Notes under the pieces: model-generated
Databases searched by the model: none
What the model was told of the DNA's origin: nothing
The model's input: the letters and a program-made list of their open reading frames with translations, nothing else
Shown here: positions 17,320 to 26,121 of the stretch, piece after piece
Position numbering within the stretch: the stretch's first letter is position 1
How the letters are laid out: each line of letters opens with the position of its first letter
From: Streptomyces justiciae
GTDB taxonomy: Bacteria; Actinomycetota; Actinomycetes; Streptomycetales; Streptomycetaceae
Length of the DNA stretch: 64,000 nucleotides
Assembly (NCBI RefSeq): GCF_015163075.1
Contig: NZ_JADDXU010000004.1
Location: forward strand, 310,001 to 374,000
Direction: 5' to 3'
Program-made: the position numbers and the translations under genes

Positions 17320-18261
17320 TCAGCCACTGGGCCGCTGCTCCCGGAACTGCGCAGGCGACACCCCGTACGCCTTGCGGAAGGCGTGGCTGAAGTGGGTGGG
17401 GCTGGCGAACCCCCAGCGGGCCGCCACTGCGGCGATCGTGCGGTCGGCTCCCGAGGGGCGGGCGAGTTCGGCTCGGCACGCCTCCAGCCGACGTCGGCGG
17501 ATCCACCCGCCGACCGTGGTGCCCTGCTCCTGGAAGAGCTTGTGCAGATAGCGCAGCGAGATGCCGTGCTCCGCCGCGAGCACGCCGGGGGAGAGCTCGG
17601 GTTCCGCCAGGCGCGCGTCGATGGTGGCCTTGATGCGGTCCAGCATCGCGGCCTGCCCGGTCGCGGCCGACGGCCCCGCGCCGGCCGCCTCCGTGCCGGT
17701 GGACCGGTCGGCGGCCAAGGCCGCGAGGAGGTCCGCGACGGCCCGCGCGAGCCCCTCGCGGGCGGCCGGGGCGACCGCGTCGATCTCGCGGACCAGCCCG
17801 TCCAGCAGCGGCAGCAGCAGCGCGGCCGGCCTGTCGGGTGTGTCGTCGACGACCTTCGCGGTGATCCGGCGGAGCTCCGCCTCGCCCAGCCTCAGCAGCG
17901 GGCGGGGGACCATCAGGACCCGCGCCCGCTGTGCCTCCGGCAGCACCACGCTGAACGGCCGGCCGGCGTCGTAGAAGACCAGGCTCCCCGGGCGCAGGCG
18001 TGCGCGGCGGCCGTCCTGGAACACCAGGGCGGTGCCCTCCAGTTGGAGGCGGGCGAACAGGTGCATGCGGCCGTCCGCGGCGGTGTCCCGCATGGTCCGT
18101 ACGACCTCCACGGCGTCCGTCTCCTCGCTCGCGACCTGGAGCACGCCCAGGTGCAGCAGCCTCAGGGAGCCCCGCCAGGACGCCGGGTCGCTACGGGTGA
18201 CCAGTTCGACGTCGCCGTACGCGCGCGAGAAGGACCGCTGCCCGCACGCAGGCGCTCTCAA
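17320..18261 (-). CDS. AraC-family transcriptional regulator starting at TTG
   Basis: The 313-residue protein has an N-terminal cupin-like effector domain (FARLQLEGTALVFQDG; RLRPGSLVFYDAGRPF). The C-terminal AraC double HTH (about 210-310) includes HGISLRYLHKLFQEQGTTVG and RWGFASPTHFSHAFRKAYGV. No ATG or GTG starts the frame near the family N-terminus. A TTG at 18261 overlaps the TGA of the preceding AraC gene and has GGAGG 4 bases upstream, indicating translational coupling. It is a paralogue of that gene. It probably controls the neighbouring esterases. Confidence 0.85.
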   Translation of the reverse strand: MRAPACGQRSFSRAYGDVELVTRSDPASWRGSLRLLHLGVLQVASEETDAVEVVRTMRDTAADGRMHLFARLQLEGTALVFQDGRRARLRPGSLVFYDAGRPFSVVLPEAQRARVLMVPRPLLRLGEAELRRITAKVVDDTPDRPAALLLPLLDGLVREIDAVAPAAREGLARAVADLLAALAADRSTGTEAAGAGPSAATGQAAMLDRIKATIDARLAEPELSPGVLAAEHGISLRYLHKLFQEQGTTVGGWIRRRRLEACRAELARPSGADRTIAAVAARWGFASPTHFSHAFRKAYGVSPAQFREQRPSG

Positions 18262-19268
18262 GACGCCTCCAGGCAGCGGCGGTCGCGTTCGGCGAGCAGC
18301 CAGTCGGTGGGCGAGGTGCCGTACTCGCGGCGGAACGCCCGGGCGAAGTGCGCGGTGCCGCTGAATCCCCAGCGCCGGGCGACCCCGCCCAGCCCGGCGG
18401 CGTCGGTCAGTTCCCTGCGGCACTCCTGGAGCCGCAGCCCGCGGATCCAGCGGCCGACCGTCGTGCCCTCCTGCTCGAACAGCCGGTGCAGATAGCGCAC
18501 CGAGATGCCGTGGGCCCGGGCGATGACCGCGGGTGTGAGGGCGGGGTCCGCCAGGTTCCAGCGGACGTACCGCTGGACGCGCAGCAGCAGCACCCGCTCG
18601 GCGCCGGGCAGTTCGGCCGGTTCCTCGCCCAGCTGCTCGGCGGCGGTCGCGGCCAGCAGGCCGACGGCGCTCTCGGCGATCCGGTCGGCCACCGGCCCGG
18701 AATAGGACTCCGAGGTGTCCGCGAGGCGTGACATGAACGGCGACAGCAGCGCGGCGAGCCCGCCTCGCGGGCGGACGGCCTGTGCCGTGATCCGTCCGAG
18801 AGCCTCCTCCGGCTGGCCGAGGAGACGGCGGGGCACGGCGAAGATCTTCAGCTGGAACCGCTGCGGGAAACGCGTGCGGTACGGGCGTACGGTCTCGAAG
18901 AACGCGATGTCACCGGGCCGCAGTTCGGTGTAGCGGCCGTCCTGCTCGACCTGGGCCGTGCCGCTGGCCTGGACCGCGACGAACACCTCGGTGCCGTCCC
19001 CGCGGGCGACGCGGCGCGCGTCCCGGTGCACCTCGCCCGGATCGCAGTCGACGGTCGTGATCCGCAGGTCGCCCAGGCGGTCCGTGCGCATCGTGGCGTC
19101 GTACGTCCCGCCCTCCGTACGGATGTCCATCCCCACCAGCGTGGCGAACACCGCGTCGTGCCAGAACTCCAGGCTCTCGCGGGGCGGCACCGAACGGGTG
19201 CAGAACACCTGGCCGCGCCCCCGCGCCGCGCAGTCGTCTTCCGTGAAGGAATCGTAGAAGGCTGACAT
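18258..19268 (-). CDS. AraC-family transcriptional regulator
   Basis: The 336-residue protein has an AraC-type ligand-binding domain (SLEFWHDAVFATLVGMDI; AVQASGTAQVEQDGRYTE; LRPGDIAFFETVRPY). A C-terminal double HTH follows (HGISVRYLHRLFEQEGTTVG; RWGFSGTAHFARAFRREYG). It lies 36 bases after the Cys-type esterase gene and overlaps the next AraC gene by four bases. The two regulators are similar in length and sequence but not identical. They may respond to different esters or acids, or act together. Confidence 0.9.
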   Translation of the reverse strand: MSAFYDSFTEDDCAARGRGQVFCTRSVPPRESLEFWHDAVFATLVGMDIRTEGGTYDATMRTDRLGDLRITTVDCDPGEVHRDARRVARGDGTEVFVAVQASGTAQVEQDGRYTELRPGDIAFFETVRPYRTRFPQRFQLKIFAVPRRLLGQPEEALGRITAQAVRPRGGLAALLSPFMSRLADTSESYSGPVADRIAESAVGLLAATAAEQLGEEPAELPGAERVLLLRVQRYVRWNLADPALTPAVIARAHGISVRYLHRLFEQEGTTVGRWIRGLRLQECRRELTDAAGLGGVARRWGFSGTAHFARAFRREYGTSPTDWLLAERDRRCLEAS

Positions 19269-19304
19269 ACCCGTCAGCCTGCCTGGAGCCGGGCACCCCA
19301 GGCA

Positions 19305-20294
19305 TCAGTCGGTCGACTGGTTCGCGCCGCCGAGCCGGGCGCGCAGGAAGGCGGCGCCCTGCCGCACGGCCGCCCGGGTCGAGGGGCTGTCGCGCAGAGC
19401 GGTGAGGGAGACGAAGTCGTGGACCGTGCCCAGATAGCGGACAGCGGTCACCTCGACGCCCGCCCCGCGCAGCCGTCGCGCGTACTGCTCCGCCTCGTCG
19501 CGCGTCACGTCCGCCTCCGCCGTGATCACCAACGCCGGTGGCAGCCCCGCCAGTTGGGCGGAACTCGCCCGCGCCGGGGACGCGGTCGGCTCGGCCAGGT
19601 GCCGGGGATCGTCGCTGTAGTGGCGCCAATAGGCGCGCAGGGCCTGCCGGGTGAGCAAGTACCCCTCGGCGAACTGCCGTTGGGAGGCGCTGGCGCAACG
19701 GGCGTCGGTGATCGGGTAAAAGAGCAGCTGGGCGCTGAGGCGCGGGCCGCCGCGTGACTTCGCCAGCAAGGTGAGCGCGATGGCCAGCGTGGCGCCGGCG
19801 CAGTCCCCGGCCACCGCCAACCGGCCCGCGTCCAGCCCCAGTTCGGCGGCGTGACGGGCCATCCAGGACAGCAGGGCGTAGCACTCCTCGACGGCCACCG
19901 GGTAGCGCGCCTCCGGGGTGCGGCTGTACTCGGGGACGACGGCGGCCACCCCCGCACCGACCACGAGGTCGCTGATCAGCCGCGCGTGCGTGTGCGCGTC
20001 GCCCAGCATCCACCGGCCGCCGTGGGTGTAGAGCAGGGCGGGCAACGGCCCCCGGGTGCCGGCGGGCCGGAACAGCCAGAACCCCACCAGCCCGGACGGC
20101 CCCACGGGCGCCACCTGGAACACGGCGTCCACCGCGAAGTCCTCGATCCGCCGGGCCTGGGACTCCCGCAGGGCCTGACGGCCGGCGGTCGGGGACAGCT
20201 CGTGGAGGTACGGCGGCGCCGAGGACGCGTCGAGCAGGCGCTGCGCCAGGGGCTCCAGAACCAGCGGGGACGGGTGCTGCCCGTCCGGCTCCAT
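19305..20294 (-). CDS. HSL-family alpha/beta hydrolase with Cys in place of nucleophile Ser
   Basis: The 329-residue protein parallels the esterase at 16201-17169 along its length: YTHGGRWMLGDAHTH oxyanion motif, ITAEADVTRDEAEQ acid and YLGTVHDFVS His. The nucleophile elbow reads AVAGDCAGATLA, with codon TGC where GDSAGG is expected. It may be a weak or altered hydrolase, a thiol-type enzyme, or a binding protein. The ATG at 20294 was chosen because it begins the family N-terminus and follows GAGGCGGA. It starts 22 bases after the stop of the LAL regulator gene. Confidence 0.85.
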   Translation of the reverse strand: MEPDGQHPSPLVLEPLAQRLLDASSAPPYLHELSPTAGRQALRESQARRIEDFAVDAVFQVAPVGPSGLVGFWLFRPAGTRGPLPALLYTHGGRWMLGDAHTHARLISDLVVGAGVAAVVPEYSRTPEARYPVAVEECYALLSWMARHAAELGLDAGRLAVAGDCAGATLAIALTLLAKSRGGPRLSAQLLFYPITDARCASASQRQFAEGYLLTRQALRAYWRHYSDDPRHLAEPTASPARASSAQLAGLPPALVITAEADVTRDEAEQYARRLRGAGVEVTAVRYLGTVHDFVSLTALRDSPSTRAAVRQGAAFLRARLGGANQSTD

Positions 20295-20316
20295 GCGATG
20301 TCCGCCTCTCGCCCGG

Positions 20317-22836
20317 TCACTTCTCGCACACGAGGAGATCACGCAGCTGATGGCGGCTGCTGACGCCCAGTTTGGGATAGACGTTGTAGAGGTGCGAGCC
20401 CACCGTACGCGGCGACAGGAAGAGCTGTTCGCCGATCTCCCGGTTCGACAGCCCCTTCGCGGCCAATCGGACGATCTGCCGTTGCTGGGCGGTGAGTTCG
20501 GCCAGCGGATGCTCCGCCGCGGGCGTCTCGGCCACCCCGCTCGCGCGCAGCTCGGCGCGCGCCGACTCGGCCAGTTGCCGGGCACCGAGCCGGACGGCTG
20601 TCTCCAGTACGACGGTCAGCTGGGCGCGCGCCTCCAGTGGCCGCCTGCGTCGGCGCAGCCAGCGGGCGAGGTCCAGCCGGGCCAGGGCCCGTTCCAGCGG
20701 CCAGGTGGCCGCCTCGGGATTGACCACCGCCAGCTGGAAGTGGTGCTCGGGGTCCGCGTCCTCGTCGACCAGGGCCGCCGCGTGATGCATGAGCAGCGTC
20801 ATCCGGGTCGTCGGGCGGTCGCCCTGACGGTGCCGGACCCGGGCCAGGACATGGGCCGCCTCCCGGTGCCGGCCCGTGCGGTGCGCGGCGACGGCGAGTT
20901 CGGCGACGCACCGGGGCGAGAGGAAGGGGTCCAGGGGATCGCCGTCGTCCGCGAACAGCGTCCGCAGCTGCCGGAAGGCGCCCTCCGCGTCCCCGAGGGC
21001 GAGAGCGGTCAGACCGCAGGCCCGCAGCATCCGGGCATGGGTGGCCCGGTTCTCGTACAGGCTGACGGAGCGCCAGGCAGGGCCGGTGAAGGCGGTGCCC
21101 GGGACGCTCTCGCCGCGCAGTGCGTGCAAAGTGGTGCGCAGGGCCTGGAGGTCCAGTTCGACACGGGTCCAGCGGTGGACGGCGGCGTGGTCGAGACCCT
21201 CCTCGATCAGGGACTCGGCCTCCGCCCACCGCCCGAGACCCAGCAGGGCGTCCACCTGGTCCGGCAGGGCCCAGGCCAGCGGACCCAAAGCGCCCTGGGC
21301 GCGCAGCAGTTCGCCCGCCTGGCGGTACTGCTCCGCGCACAGGTCGGACTCGTCGGTGTGGTGGGCGAGCGAGGCCGCCGCGAGGAGCTGGGCCGGTCGG
21401 CTCGACTCCGGTGTGCTCAGGGACGCGAGGACGTCGTCGGCCTTCACGCCGCGCAGCCGCTCCACCTCCCGCCAGTGCTCCGGTAGCCCGGACTGACGGG
21501 CGATGGCGGTCGCGAGGACCAAGAGCATCGGGGCGTCGTCCGTCAGCCCTACGGCCCCCATCAACAGGTCGAACGCCTCACGCTGGTACGACTGCAACGA
21601 CAGCGCCCCGCTGAGGGCGCAGACCGCGGCGCCCGACCCCGGTTGTGCCAGTGCCGCGTACAGTTCGCGCACCCATGCGGGGTCGCCGAGGTCGCTCGCG
21701 GCGGTGAGGGCGGCGGCGAGGCGGCGGGCGCGGTCGGAGGCGTGGGGGCTCAGTTGCGCGGCCCGCTCCAGGGCACGGGCCGCGGTGAAGCGGTCGGCCC
21801 GGGCGGCGGCCTCTTCCAGCGCCGCCGCCACCGTTTCGTCAGGGCCGATGGCCGCCGAGGCCAGATACCCGGCGCGGTGGACGGACCGGGCGGCCAGGCC
21901 CCGGCAGGCCTGCTGGCGCAGTTTCGCCGGCTGCCGGTGCAGGGCCGCGAGGCGCGTCAGCGCGTTGCGGAAGACGACGCGGTCATCGGCCAGCCTGACC
22001 AGTCCGGCCGTCTCGGCCGGCGCCCACACCCGCAGGTCGTCGGTGCCCAACGCGGCCATCAGGGTGGCGAGTTCCTCCTGCGGTTCGGCGAGGGCCGCGT
22101 ACAGCAGGGCGCGCCGGGTGTCCTCCGGCAGTGCGTCGAGAGGCTCGGCGACCGCGCGCGGGATGCGCCCGGGTCGATCCGCTGCACGGCTGAGCTCGAT
22201 GATCGCCAGTGGATTCCCGGCCGCCTGCCGAAGCAGCTCCAGCCTGGCCCGCCCAGTCGGCGCACCGGGCTGCGCGTCCAGCAGCCGGGCCGCCGCCTTC
22301 GGGGTCAGGGGACGCAGTGACCGTACGGCGATGTCAGCGGGGAGGCCGGGAGGCGGCGTGTCTCCGCACGCCGTGAACAGCGCGGTCACCGCTTGGCCGG
22401 TGAGGCGCCGGGCCACGAAGGACAGCACGGCCGCGGAGTCGCGGTCGCAGTCCTGGAGATCGTCGACCGCCAGCAGCACCGGACCCGCCTTCGCGAGACG
22501 GGTCAGCAGCGCCAGGACCGCGGAGGACAGGTTCCGTTGCCGCGGCAGGCCGTCGTATGGCGTGAACAGGGCCTGCACCACCCGGCGTTCGCCCTCCGCC
22601 AGCGCCTCGCACTCGTCCCGGACCGGCAGCAGGAGCTGGTGCAGGCAGGCGTACGGCTCCCGCGCCTCCGACGGACAGGCACGCGCCGTGAGCACACGTG
22701 CCCCCTGTGCCGCGGCCCTCCGCAAGGCGATCCGCAGCGTCCGGGTCTTGCCGCTGCCGGGTTCCCCCAGCACCAGCAGGGACCGCGGTACGTCGGCACG
22801 CGTCAGGAGCCGGTCGACGTCCGCTTCCCAGCCCAC
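20317..22836 (-). CDS. LAL-type LuxR regulator with AAA/NACHT-like ATPase domain
   Basis: The 839-residue protein begins with a P-loop (LVLGEPGSGKTRTLRIA, residues 20-36) and a Walker B region (GPVLLAVDDLQDCD). A long alpha-helical TPR-like middle follows. It ends with a LuxR HTH (QQRQIVRLAAKGLSNREIGE; LFLSPRTVGSHLYNVYPKL). Large ATP-binding LuxR regulators activate secondary metabolism or catabolic genes. The GTG at 22836 follows GGGAG. It is divergent from a second LAL gene across 141 bases and reads into the Cys-type esterase gene, so it may be the first gene of that operon. Confidence 0.9.
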   Translation of the reverse strand: MGWEADVDRLLTRADVPRSLLVLGEPGSGKTRTLRIALRRAAAQGARVLTARACPSEAREPYACLHQLLLPVRDECEALAEGERRVVQALFTPYDGLPRQRNLSSAVLALLTRLAKAGPVLLAVDDLQDCDRDSAAVLSFVARRLTGQAVTALFTACGDTPPPGLPADIAVRSLRPLTPKAAARLLDAQPGAPTGRARLELLRQAAGNPLAIIELSRAADRPGRIPRAVAEPLDALPEDTRRALLYAALAEPQEELATLMAALGTDDLRVWAPAETAGLVRLADDRVVFRNALTRLAALHRQPAKLRQQACRGLAARSVHRAGYLASAAIGPDETVAAALEEAAARADRFTAARALERAAQLSPHASDRARRLAAALTAASDLGDPAWVRELYAALAQPGSGAAVCALSGALSLQSYQREAFDLLMGAVGLTDDAPMLLVLATAIARQSGLPEHWREVERLRGVKADDVLASLSTPESSRPAQLLAAASLAHHTDESDLCAEQYRQAGELLRAQGALGPLAWALPDQVDALLGLGRWAEAESLIEEGLDHAAVHRWTRVELDLQALRTTLHALRGESVPGTAFTGPAWRSVSLYENRATHARMLRACGLTALALGDAEGAFRQLRTLFADDGDPLDPFLSPRCVAELAVAAHRTGRHREAAHVLARVRHRQGDRPTTRMTLLMHHAAALVDEDADPEHHFQLAVVNPEAATWPLERALARLDLARWLRRRRRPLEARAQLTVVLETAVRLGARQLAESARAELRASGVAETPAAEHPLAELTAQQRQIVRLAAKGLSNREIGEQLFLSPRTVGSHLYNVYPKLGVSSRHQLRDLLVCEK

Positions 22837-22977
22837 CGCCGCTCCCGTCTCTGTGTCCTGCCCGGTGATCGCAGGCTGTCAGCGAGGTGGCGGGCCGCGC
22901 TTCTGTCATGTGACCGGTCGTACGCGGGCGGCCTGGCAGGATGGGGCGTGAGCGGTGGCGGGCGGGAACGGGACTTC

Positions 22978-25794
22978 ATGGACTTCGGTGGGATCAGCGG
23001 CTTCGACGACTTCGGAGCCGGGCAGGAGGACGGACCCGCACTGCTCGGCCGGGAGCGCGAACTGTCACGGATCGCCCGCCTGATCGACGCGGCGGACGGT
23101 GACGGCCCCCGTGTGCTGGTGCTGACCGGTGAGCCGGGAGCGGGCAAGAGCGCCCTGATCGACCGGGCCGCGGCGCAGGCCAGGGAGCGTGGTCGGCGGG
23201 TCCTGCGGGTACGGGGCTGCGAAGGCGAGCAGGACCTCGGCTTCGCCGGGGTGCACCAGCTGCTGCGCCCCGTCCTCGGCGGCGTCGACCGGCTGCCCGC
23301 GCACCAGCGCGACGCCCTGCGCCACGCGCTCGGCATGGACCCGGCCGGCGGAGCGGCGGCGCCGGACCCGTTGACCATCAGGGCCGCGATGCTGGCGCTC
23401 CTGCTGGACGCGGCGGCGCGGCAGCCGCTGCTGATCGCCGTCGACGACGCCCAGTGGCTGGACGTCGGCTCCCTGGACGTCCTCGCCTTCGCCGCCCGGC
23501 GCCTCGACGGGGAACCCGCGGTCCTGCTGCTCGCCGCCCGCGAGGCGGCGGTACCGGCACGCTTCGACCGCGACTTCCCGCATCTGACCGCCGGCCCGCT
23601 GGACCGGGCCGCGGCCGGCCGGCTGCTGGACGCTCAGCCGCAGCCCCCGACGGGCCGGATGCGCTCCCGCATCCTCGCGGAGGCGGCCGGGAATCCCCTC
23701 GCCCTCATCGAGCTCACCCGCGCCTTCGCCCGCGACCCGGGCGGCGCCCCGCCCGTGACCGACCGCGCCCTCGGTGCCGCCGACACCCTGCCGCTGACCG
23801 CCCGTCTGGAGAACCTGTTCGCCGCAGACCTGCCCGCCCTGCCGACTGCCACGCGACGAGCCCTGCTCCTGGCGGCGGCCGCGGGCACCGCCCAACTCTC
23901 GGACGTGCCCGACGCAGGTGACCCAGAAGTCTGGGCACCGGCCGAGCAGGCGGGACTGGTCCGGGTCGAGGGCGGCCAGGTGCGGTTGCGGCACCCGCTG
24001 GTCCGCTCCGCCGTCCACCAGGCGGCCACCTTCACCGAACGCCGTGCGGCCCACCTCACCCTCGCCGCCGCGCTCGCCCACGAACCCGACCGCCGCGCCT
24101 GGCATCTCGCCGCGGCCGCCCTCGGCCCCGACGAGGAGATCGCAAACGCCCTCGCCGAGAGCGCCCGCCGCTTCCGCCACCGGGGCGGACACGCCGCCGC
24201 GGCGACCGCCATGGAACGCGCCGCCGAACTCACCCCCGACCCGGGCGAACGCGCCCGCCGTCTGCTCGCCGCGGCCGAGTCCGCCATGTACGCGGGGCAC
24301 CCGCAATGGGTCGGAGAGATCGCGGGCCGCGTCACCACGCTGACCGACGACCCCCAACTCCTCGCCGAGGCTTCCCTGCGGGCGGGCTGGTCCCTCGCCG
24401 TCACCCTGCGCCACGACGACGCCCTGGCCTTCCTGATCCCCGTCGCGGAGTCCATGGCCACGCCCGCACCGGCCCTCGCCCTGAGCGCCCTGGGCACGGC
24501 GGCGACGCCCGCGTACAACTCCGGCGACCCCCGCCACCGGCACGACATCCAGCGCATCGACGGCCTCGTCGCACCGCAGCCGGACGGTACCGATCGCGTC
24601 TGGACCCGGGCGGCGACCCAGCCGTTCACCGACCGGCCGCAGCAGCTGAAGCACCTCACCGCTGCCGTCGACACCCTGCCCGACGACTCGGAGCGCACCC
24701 TGCCCGGACTCGTCACCCTCGGCGGCGCGGCCTGGATCCTGGACGAGACCGAGGAGGCCGTACGTCTCCTCGGCCGCGCCCGCGACCACCTGCGCAGCGC
24801 CGCCACCGCCGGCGCCAACTGCACCGTCGCCCAGGCCCTGGCCCTGGCGCACTTCGAGAGCGGCTCCTGGGACGCGGCGCAGGCCGCCGCCGAAGAGGCC
24901 TTCTGGATGGCGACGGAGGCGGGCGCGGACAACGTCGCCGTCGGCTCACCGATCCTCCGGGCCACCCTGCGCGCCGCCCGCGGCGACCACGTCGGCGCGC
25001 GGGCCCAGGTGGCGGACGCGATCCGCGGCCGGGACCTGCGTACCTCCCGCAGCCTGTACGTGCGTCACCGCCACGCGCTCGCCCTCGCGGCGACGGCGGA
25101 GGGCGACCACGAGACGGCGTACGGCCAGCTCCGCGCCACCTTCACCGACGAGGCCCGCCCCGCCCCCGTCCACTACCACGCCTCCCTCTACCACCTCGCC
25201 GATCTCGCCGCCGCAGCCGTCCGCGCAGGTCGGGCGGACGACGCCCGGGCCGTGCTCGACGCCGTGCGGCGCACCCTCGAACAGCCGCGCTCCGCCCGGC
25301 TGGCCGCGATCGTGCACCGCGCCTCGGCCCTGCTGAGCGAACCCGAGGACGCCGAACCCCACTTCCGCGCGGCGACCGAGGACCCGGCGGCAGCCCGCTG
25401 GCCCTTCGAACTAGCCCTAGCGCGCCTGGATTTCGCGGAGTGGCTGCGCCGCCGCCGACGCACCGCGGAGGCCCGTCTTCATCTGACCGCCGCCCACGAC
25501 ACCTTCGTACGACTGGACGCGCGCCCCTGGACCGAGCGGGCCGCCGCCGAACTCCGCGCGGCGGGCGTGACCTTGACGCCCGCCGACGCCGACGCCGTGG
25601 CCGACCTGACCCCGCAGGAGTTGCAGATCGCCCGGCTGGCGGCGGAGGGCCTGACCAACCGTGACATCGGCGCCCGGCTCTATCTCTCCCCGCGCACGGT
25701 CGGCTACCACCTGCACAAGATCTTCCCCAAGCTCGGCGTCACCGCCCGCGCTCAACTGCGGGACGCCCTCGGCCGGTTGCCCGACTCGGACTGA
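22978..25794 (+). CDS. LAL-type LuxR regulator, divergent paralogue
   Basis: The 938-residue protein has the same architecture as its divergent neighbour. The Walker A motif is VLTGEPGAGKSALIDRAAA (about 43-61), the Walker B region is PLLIAVDDAQWLDVGSLDV, helical repeats fill the middle, and the LuxR HTH lies at the C-terminus (QELQIARLAAEGLTNRDIGA; LYLSPRTVGYHLHKIFPKLG). The ATG at 22978 follows GGGA at short spacing; a GTG at 22948 is an equally in-frame alternative. The back-to-back layout suggests duplication and cross-regulation of the shared promoter region. Confidence 0.88.
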   Translation: MDFGGISGFDDFGAGQEDGPALLGRERELSRIARLIDAADGDGPRVLVLTGEPGAGKSALIDRAAAQARERGRRVLRVRGCEGEQDLGFAGVHQLLRPVLGGVDRLPAHQRDALRHALGMDPAGGAAAPDPLTIRAAMLALLLDAAARQPLLIAVDDAQWLDVGSLDVLAFAARRLDGEPAVLLLAAREAAVPARFDRDFPHLTAGPLDRAAAGRLLDAQPQPPTGRMRSRILAEAAGNPLALIELTRAFARDPGGAPPVTDRALGAADTLPLTARLENLFAADLPALPTATRRALLLAAAAGTAQLSDVPDAGDPEVWAPAEQAGLVRVEGGQVRLRHPLVRSAVHQAATFTERRAAHLTLAAALAHEPDRRAWHLAAAALGPDEEIANALAESARRFRHRGGHAAAATAMERAAELTPDPGERARRLLAAAESAMYAGHPQWVGEIAGRVTTLTDDPQLLAEASLRAGWSLAVTLRHDDALAFLIPVAESMATPAPALALSALGTAATPAYNSGDPRHRHDIQRIDGLVAPQPDGTDRVWTRAATQPFTDRPQQLKHLTAAVDTLPDDSERTLPGLVTLGGAAWILDETEEAVRLLGRARDHLRSAATAGANCTVAQALALAHFESGSWDAAQAAAEEAFWMATEAGADNVAVGSPILRATLRAARGDHVGARAQVADAIRGRDLRTSRSLYVRHRHALALAATAEGDHETAYGQLRATFTDEARPAPVHYHASLYHLADLAAAAVRAGRADDARAVLDAVRRTLEQPRSARLAAIVHRASALLSEPEDAEPHFRAATEDPAAARWPFELALARLDFAEWLRRRRRTAEARLHLTAAHDTFVRLDARPWTERAAAELRAAGVTLTPADADAVADLTPQELQIARLAAEGLTNRDIGARLYLSPRTVGYHLHKIFPKLGVTARAQLRDALGRLPDSD

Positions 25795-25809
25795 CAATTC
25801 CTCAGCGCC

Positions 25810-26121
25810 TCACAGCTGGACGAGCTTCTCGAAGAAGAACTCGTGCTTGAGGAAAGAGGTTTCGTGCTCCGCGCCCGGATAGGGCGGGATGAGCTGGGCG
25901 GCCTGGAAGAGCCGCCAGCCGTCCTCCAGGGCGGCGACGCCGGTGGCGTACGGCGGTTCGTCGCTGTCGCCGGTGGTGGGACGGGTGGTGCCGGTGCCGT
26001 CGTAGCGGGCCCAGCCGACCACCTGTGAGTCGAGGGCGGACGTGGACAGGTACAGGACGAGGACCTGCTGGCGGGTGACGCCCGCGGGAGTCCGGGTCGT
26101 CTCGTGCTCCGCGATGGTCAT
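25810..26121 (-). CDS. Small hypothetical protein coupled to the dioxygenase gene
   Basis: The 103-residue protein has no recognised family. It begins MTIAEHETTRTP. The middle strand is VLVLYLSTSALDSQVVGWAR, and the end is acidic/aromatic (FLKHEFFFEKLVQL). Its ATG overlaps the TGA of the phytanoyl-CoA-dioxygenase-like gene (ATGA), so the two are translationally coupled and probably act together. It converges on the LAL regulator gene, 15 bases away. Confidence 0.8.
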   Translation of the reverse strand: MTIAEHETTRTPAGVTRQQVLVLYLSTSALDSQVVGWARYDGTGTTRPTTGDSDEPPYATGVAALEDGWRLFQAAQLIPPYPGAEHETSFLKHEFFFEKLVQL

